Source: Phymatolithon calcareum
Lineage: Eukaryota > Rhodophyta > Florideophyceae > Hapalidiales
DNA length: 64,000 nt
Reading direction: 5' to 3'
Assembly: GCA_977006965.1 (NCBI GenBank)
Contig: OZ345360.1
Location: 744,001-808,000 of the forward strand
Shown in pieces: positions 59,701 through 64,000 of this stretch. Below the pieces are notes generated by a model. It had not been told where the DNA came from. It was given only the letters and a program-made list of their open reading frames with translations, and made no database searches. The translations under genes were made by a program, and so were the position numbers. The stretch's first letter is position 1; each line of letters begins with the position of its first letter.

Positions 59701-61340
59701 CATCGTCGTTGGTTTGCAGACAGGCTGTTCAGTGAGCAATTTACGTAGTGCTTAGAAAGTGCCTGTTCGGCGTGGGGCGGTCTAATATGCTACAGTGCAG
59801 TAGATTGATGTGGAATATGAACGAGAGGTGCATGCAGTGGGTTTGAGAGAAGCAAGAGGGCGGATTTTTTCAGAACCAGGTAATGAATGAAAGCAGAGCT
59901 GAAGTTCTCGATGGTGCATTGAAGCAACTGGTGGGATGGCAATGAAGAGTCAAGAATAGCATTTTATAAAAGCAGAAGACTGCGAAAACCCGGAGCCGGA
60001 GACCTGCCAGCACTGCCGTAGTACATCTGGAATCCGAAAAGGATGGAAGTGGAGCGAGAATGGGGACTTCTCGACCAATTGCTTGAAAAAACTAAAGCTG
60101 CTTTCTGGTACAAGAGTTTGTGAAGCGGCAGGCCTCCAACGACGGTGAACATCTGTGAACAAAACTTCCGTGAAATATTCTTGCAGCCAATGATTGATCG
60201 AGAGAAGCAAATTGAGAGGCTCTTCGGGGTAGATTCCGGGGGAGGAGTGACTTGCGTGGATCGATTGGATCGCCGCTTGTCTTCCAGTATAGAGAAATGT
60301 GCATTTATTTTCGAAAGCAACGTCAGGAACACCCACTTCGTCGAGGTGGAGATCAGTCTCTTACTTTCGGATTGAGAAATGTGCGCAAATGTGGACCGAA
60401 AGACAGTGTTAGGAAACCATGACATTCGTCAGGACAGAAAGACGACAGATTGCACTAACTTGGTATGATTGTATTTGGACGATTATTAAATGTGGTAACT
60501 AAAGTGAAGATGCCTCCACTTCATAAGCAGACGCAGATCTGTCTCAAACATTTATAAATACTGTAGCACACATGAGGAATTCCGTTGGACGCAAAGTGCT
60601 GTTTCGCACGTTATCCACAGGAAAATTTTAAATCCACGCTCTCCCGGCATAAATTTAGTACAGTACAGTATTCTGCAGTGCTACTGGAGAGCGCGGCAAT
60701 ATCGTCCGAGAAATGCACGTTGTGGGGATGAGCAGTGGCTCGATACGGGACCTCTGGGATTGGAAAACGGTTTCGATCGGGAGACGTCAATTTGGAACCA
60801 CTGGCTCCGGTCCGACGTCAGATCGACCTAGCAAAATTGGTCTTCCTCCGTATCATGGAAACCACAGCTTCCTGTCCCACGCAACAATCGGCTCGTAAAT
60901 TCTTGCTCCCCGTGCAACAATGAAAAAGCTCAGCGTACTGTAATAAACTGAGCTTTCACGCGGCTCCATTAGTGATCAAGGCCCGATGTGCTGCCGTCAT
61001 TCCCATGATGTCTCCAGTACTGTACCATACCTCATCCGTCCATGGCAATGGAAAGCGTACTGTACCTTGATAAATTTGGAAGCAACCAGACGCAATGCAT
61101 GCATGACACACGGGAGGATGGAGCACATCGTCAATGCTACTTATTACATACCACTACGACGCATCTCTATGCGAGCGCACGGACCGTAGGGTCCGTGAGC
61201 GCTCTTCAGAGCACTTCAGTCCGCCTTTTGTTTCAACTAGAGCAGCTGACACCATTTTTTGTCTCCTCGTCTATTGTAAAAAGGGGAATAATTCCAGTGT
61301 TGTACAATTATTGTAAAAAACTCCACTTGGCATTTCATAT

Positions 61341-61456
61341 ATATGTCAAGCGGACTCATTGGGTCTATTTTCTACTGTACGAAATTGTCAAGCGGACTCA
61401 GTGGGTCTATTATCTACTGTACGACATTGTCAAGCGGACTCATTTTGGAGTCAACC
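61341..61456. repeat. 42-bp tandem repeat, three copies
   Basis: Copies begin at 61345, 61387 and 61429, exactly 42 bases apart, each opening with GTCAAGCGGACTCA. The first two continue GGGTCTATT-TCTACTGTACGA. Because 42 is divisible by three, a plus-strand frame reads a repeated 14-residue unit (IVKRTQWVYYLLYD). I do not claim that the frame is a gene. Confidence 0.92.
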
Positions 61457-61568
61457 TCGGCTGTTTGTGCTGTACAATTGTACTGTACTCCATATTAATT
61501 CATGCCGTGTCTGGATGATCATTATAATCATCCAGACAAGGCGTGAATGATCAGATGAGTCCGCCTCG
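61431..61568. mobile_element. Second member of the CAAGCGGACTCA element family
   Basis: Bounded by CAAGCGGACTCA (61431) and TGAGTCCGCCTCG (to 61568) in inverted orientation. Inside are GCTGTACAATTGTACTGTAC and a hairpin at 61498-61548 with 22-bp arms (20 of 22 match, 7-base loop). It resembles the 54119-54240 element in ends, internal words and size (138 versus 122 bases). Confidence 0.6.
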
Positions 61569-62280
61569 TGCCACAGTCTGCATTCGCTTCATCGTCTCCT
61601 CACTGTACCTCGCTTGCTGTGCAATCGTGACACAGAAACATGTGTTACATAGATCATTTTTGGTGTGTTGCATGGGGCATACTGTACTGACAGTGCTGAC
61701 ACCAAGTGGGCTATTTCTTGAAATCGGTTGCTCAAGAACGAAGCCTTTTGAGAGTGCCGCGGTCATTTCGATAGACACTCTCTCTAAATCGGTTGATTAA
61801 TCCGACCATCGGTCCTGGATGGGTAGTAGCGGATGAAATTGAATTTAAACTGAGGGATCATTTTCAGAGTTCACACTCGCTCGCACGTTTTCCTGTCCTT
61901 GTTCCGGAAACGCGCGTCTCTGCGCACGTATGCACATCGAAATTGAAGTCGCTTTGTTTCGAGTTGAAAGGGGGCGTGAATGGTACTCTCGCAAAGACAT
62001 CTGTTTGTTACTGCGTCGTCTTTTTCATTCTTTCTTGTCCCCTCACGAGAAGAACAAAAGCTTTCATCTACGCAGCAGAAGAAAACACAACGTCGCTGTG
62101 AACCGAGCTGAAGGAAAGGTTGAGATTCAGACTAATCAGGTTGATTACCCCTATTGCTTTTCATCGATTGCTTCTATGAAGACGTGAATCTCTGCAGAGC
62201 TACTTCTTGCTCTTAAATAATCGCACTTTCGGCTACTGCAGTATATCAGCGCGGGCAGAAGACGCATAGTTGGGTTCCAG

Positions 62281-62586
62281 ATGATTATTTTTCAATTTTG
62301 TAGAGCACTGGACCTTATTTTGACTCAGTATGGAAGCGTTGCTACAGTAATTGTTCGCCCTCTCGGGAGCGCCTACCCAGTCGGATGCATAGGAGTAGGT
62401 TCGTATATGAAAACGACTGAGAGTTCGTACGATAGCAACGTAAATTCAAGTCCACAGGATTCAATAAATAAGGCTCAAGACTTCTCGACAGGAATTTCAA
62501 GCAGCTCTACCACTGAATTGGATGCATTTGCTGATACAGAGTTGTATCTCCCATCTAAGCGATGTGAATCGGAACAAGTGTTGTAA
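62281..62586 (+). other. Unassigned open frame, 101 codons
   Basis: The frame opens with ATG at 62281. An AG acceptor-like TTTTGTAG lies just inside it at 62298-62305, so it might be an internal exon starting at 62306. The sequence (SVATVIVRPLGSAYPVGCIG then a Ser/Thr/Asp-rich tail) is not obviously random, but I recognise no domain. Low confidence that it is a gene. Confidence 0.2.
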
Positions 62587-63734
62587 CGCGTGGATCGGGA
62601 CGAGGCTGAAAATTTTTGTAATTTTTATTATTCGTGAACAGAACCGCAGAGTTATAAACTGTAAACAGACTCATTTCTGGGTCTGCCGTTGGGCGGTTGG
62701 TTTGGCGAAACAGTTCAAACAGACGCATTTATTGATTCCGCTTGATGCAAACTATCATGCTTTTATGTGCAAAAGACTGATAGAACTGAGCTCAAGATAA
62801 TTGAAGACAAAGTCTAACTTTATTTTCAATAATTGAAGATCGATGTGGACGCTGGTGTCTGGGTGCACTGTATATTTATATGTCCATTTCAGTCACACTT
62901 CCTTCGAAGGACCAAAAGTTATAGCTTTTGTAAATTAGTAATTTTGGCATAGTCGTATAATGTTGCCTTTGGGCAGGGAGAGAGAATAATATTATTATTA
63001 TTTTCCTTACCCCCGCATTTGCAGGCTGGAGACTCTGCTCTGTGCAGCGATAATACGGAAACGAGTCGTAGTCAGTGCTGCACAAATAGCTGTAAAATGA
63101 TTTGTTCCCAATTTAGGACTTTTTTGCAATTTCGCAATTTCTGTCAATTGAGTCCGCTTGTGTAACTTACCACAGAGCTTACAGCCCGGCTTGTAAGAAT
63201 GAGTCCGCTTGTAGACCGTTCCATTCTTCCGAACATCTAAAACAAGCTATATGTCAGAAGTCACGGCTAAAGCCGGATTAGTAATTCTTTGATGACAAGA
63301 TCGCTCTGTTCAGCTCTCACCTGAAGAACAACACCCAGACATAGATGTGCACTTACCACCCGCTTCTCAAATCCTTACGCGTACTGTGTCGATCCCGCTA
63401 TCACTTCTGCGGACTGTTATCCTGCGTTCTCCGTAAAGATCACCCTGTCGATCGATGGACTTGGATTAATAGCGGAGCATTCCGTCAACGTGTGAACGAA
63501 GTCTATCATCTTCACGACCACCCTGGGCCGAATTGTGTCAACTGAATTCAATAATGCCCTCTCTGTCTTGCCCGTGTTGATCATTCCACAGTGCCCTAGT
63601 TTCACCATAAAGACAGAATACAGTTGAGCTACACTTCTTAGAGACCCCATACAGTCTCGCTCTTGAAGTGAATATCTTACAGCCGTAGAGATTACTGCGC
63701 CTCGCGGAGCTCGCTGAGAAGGGCTGACACACGC

Positions 63735-63835
63735 CAGTGGCTCCCTGTGTGTCGAAAGGGGTATTGAACCCCCGCCGTTCCCTGCAAACGGGGCGCAGAT
63801 GTATGGTGCGTGATGCCACTATTGTGTTGATCGAA
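63735..63835 (-). other. tRNA-like sequence on the minus strand (B-box)
   Basis: The minus strand reads GGCGGGGGTTCAATACCCC, a T-arm with B-box, preceded by GTTTGCAGG, which could hold a TGC or TTG anticodon. The anticodon stem pairs poorly and the D-arm is not canonical. I list it as tRNA-related, probably a pseudogene or SINE relic, not as a functional tRNA. Confidence 0.3.
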
Positions 63836-63878
63836 TTGCGTGCGACGGTTTCAGGATCCTGAAATCGTCGAACGCAAT
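63835..63878. repeat. Loop-free inverted repeat, 22-bp arms
   Basis: ATTGCGTGCGACGGTTTCAG-GA is followed at once by TC-CTGAAATCGTCGAACGCAAT. Twenty of 22 pairs match and the centre is GGATCC. Confidence 0.93.
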
Positions 63879-64000
63879 GAAAGTTGTAACTAGGCGGAGA
63901 AAGCCTCGATCTTTCAGCGTTCTCGAGAACAGTTTTAGTAGAATGTGGCCCGCTTCTACAAATGGAAAACGGGATTAATGTCAATGCACCAAGTCAGAGC

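Noticed and set aside
1-64000. CRISPR array, bacterial operons or replication origin
   Set aside because: Spliceosomal introns and eukaryotic gene families show nuclear DNA, and no regularly spaced repeat-spacer array is present.

Overview
This is a stretch of nuclear DNA from a photosynthetic eukaryote, most probably a florideophyte red alga of the Chondrus crispus type. Four observations support this. Several genes are single-exon, and the two multi-exon ones have only a few short GT-AG introns. There is a plastid-type DUF3593-DUF2499 membrane protein. V-ATPase, nascent-polypeptide complex and F-box genes show it is eukaryotic. Compact gene groups sit between long non-coding stretches full of degraded mobile elements. 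The species assignment is inference.

Layout. 1-2 kb: a decayed NB-ARC (STAND ATPase) gene on the minus strand, broken by in-frame stops and by a fold-back duplication. 3.9-4.6 kb: part of a WD40 protein. 7.3-9.1 kb: a proline-rich protein with a hemerythrin-like C-terminal region. 10.6-12.1 kb: S-adenosylhomocysteine hydrolase. 14.4-17 kb: V-ATPase subunit d (four exons resolved by hand), convergent with a protein phosphatase inhibitor-2-like gene. 19.6-20.7 kb: a proline-rich protein with one RanBP2-spaced zinc finger. 20.7-29.8 kb: no gene I can support. 29.8-38.4 kb: a gene island holding NAC-beta/BTF3, a caprin-like coiled-coil protein, an FBXO9-type F-box protein, the DUF3593-DUF2499 protein and a four-exon candidate meiotic axis protein (SYCP2-like). 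38.4-64 kb: a gene-poor tract with a dead non-LTR retrotransposon, further related fragments, tandem repeats and many hairpins.

The genes are unrelated housekeeping functions (methyl cycle, vacuolar acidification, translation-linked folding, ubiquitination, plastid membrane, chromosome axis) and form no pathway. The most unusual signal is structural. More than a dozen perfect or near-perfect snap-back palindromes with almost no loop are scattered through non-coding DNA and into one pseudogene. A 12-bp word (CAAGCGGACTCA and its complement) recurs about 15 times between 45 and 63 kb, several times as inverted pairs 122-138 bp apart that look like small terminal-inverted-repeat elements.
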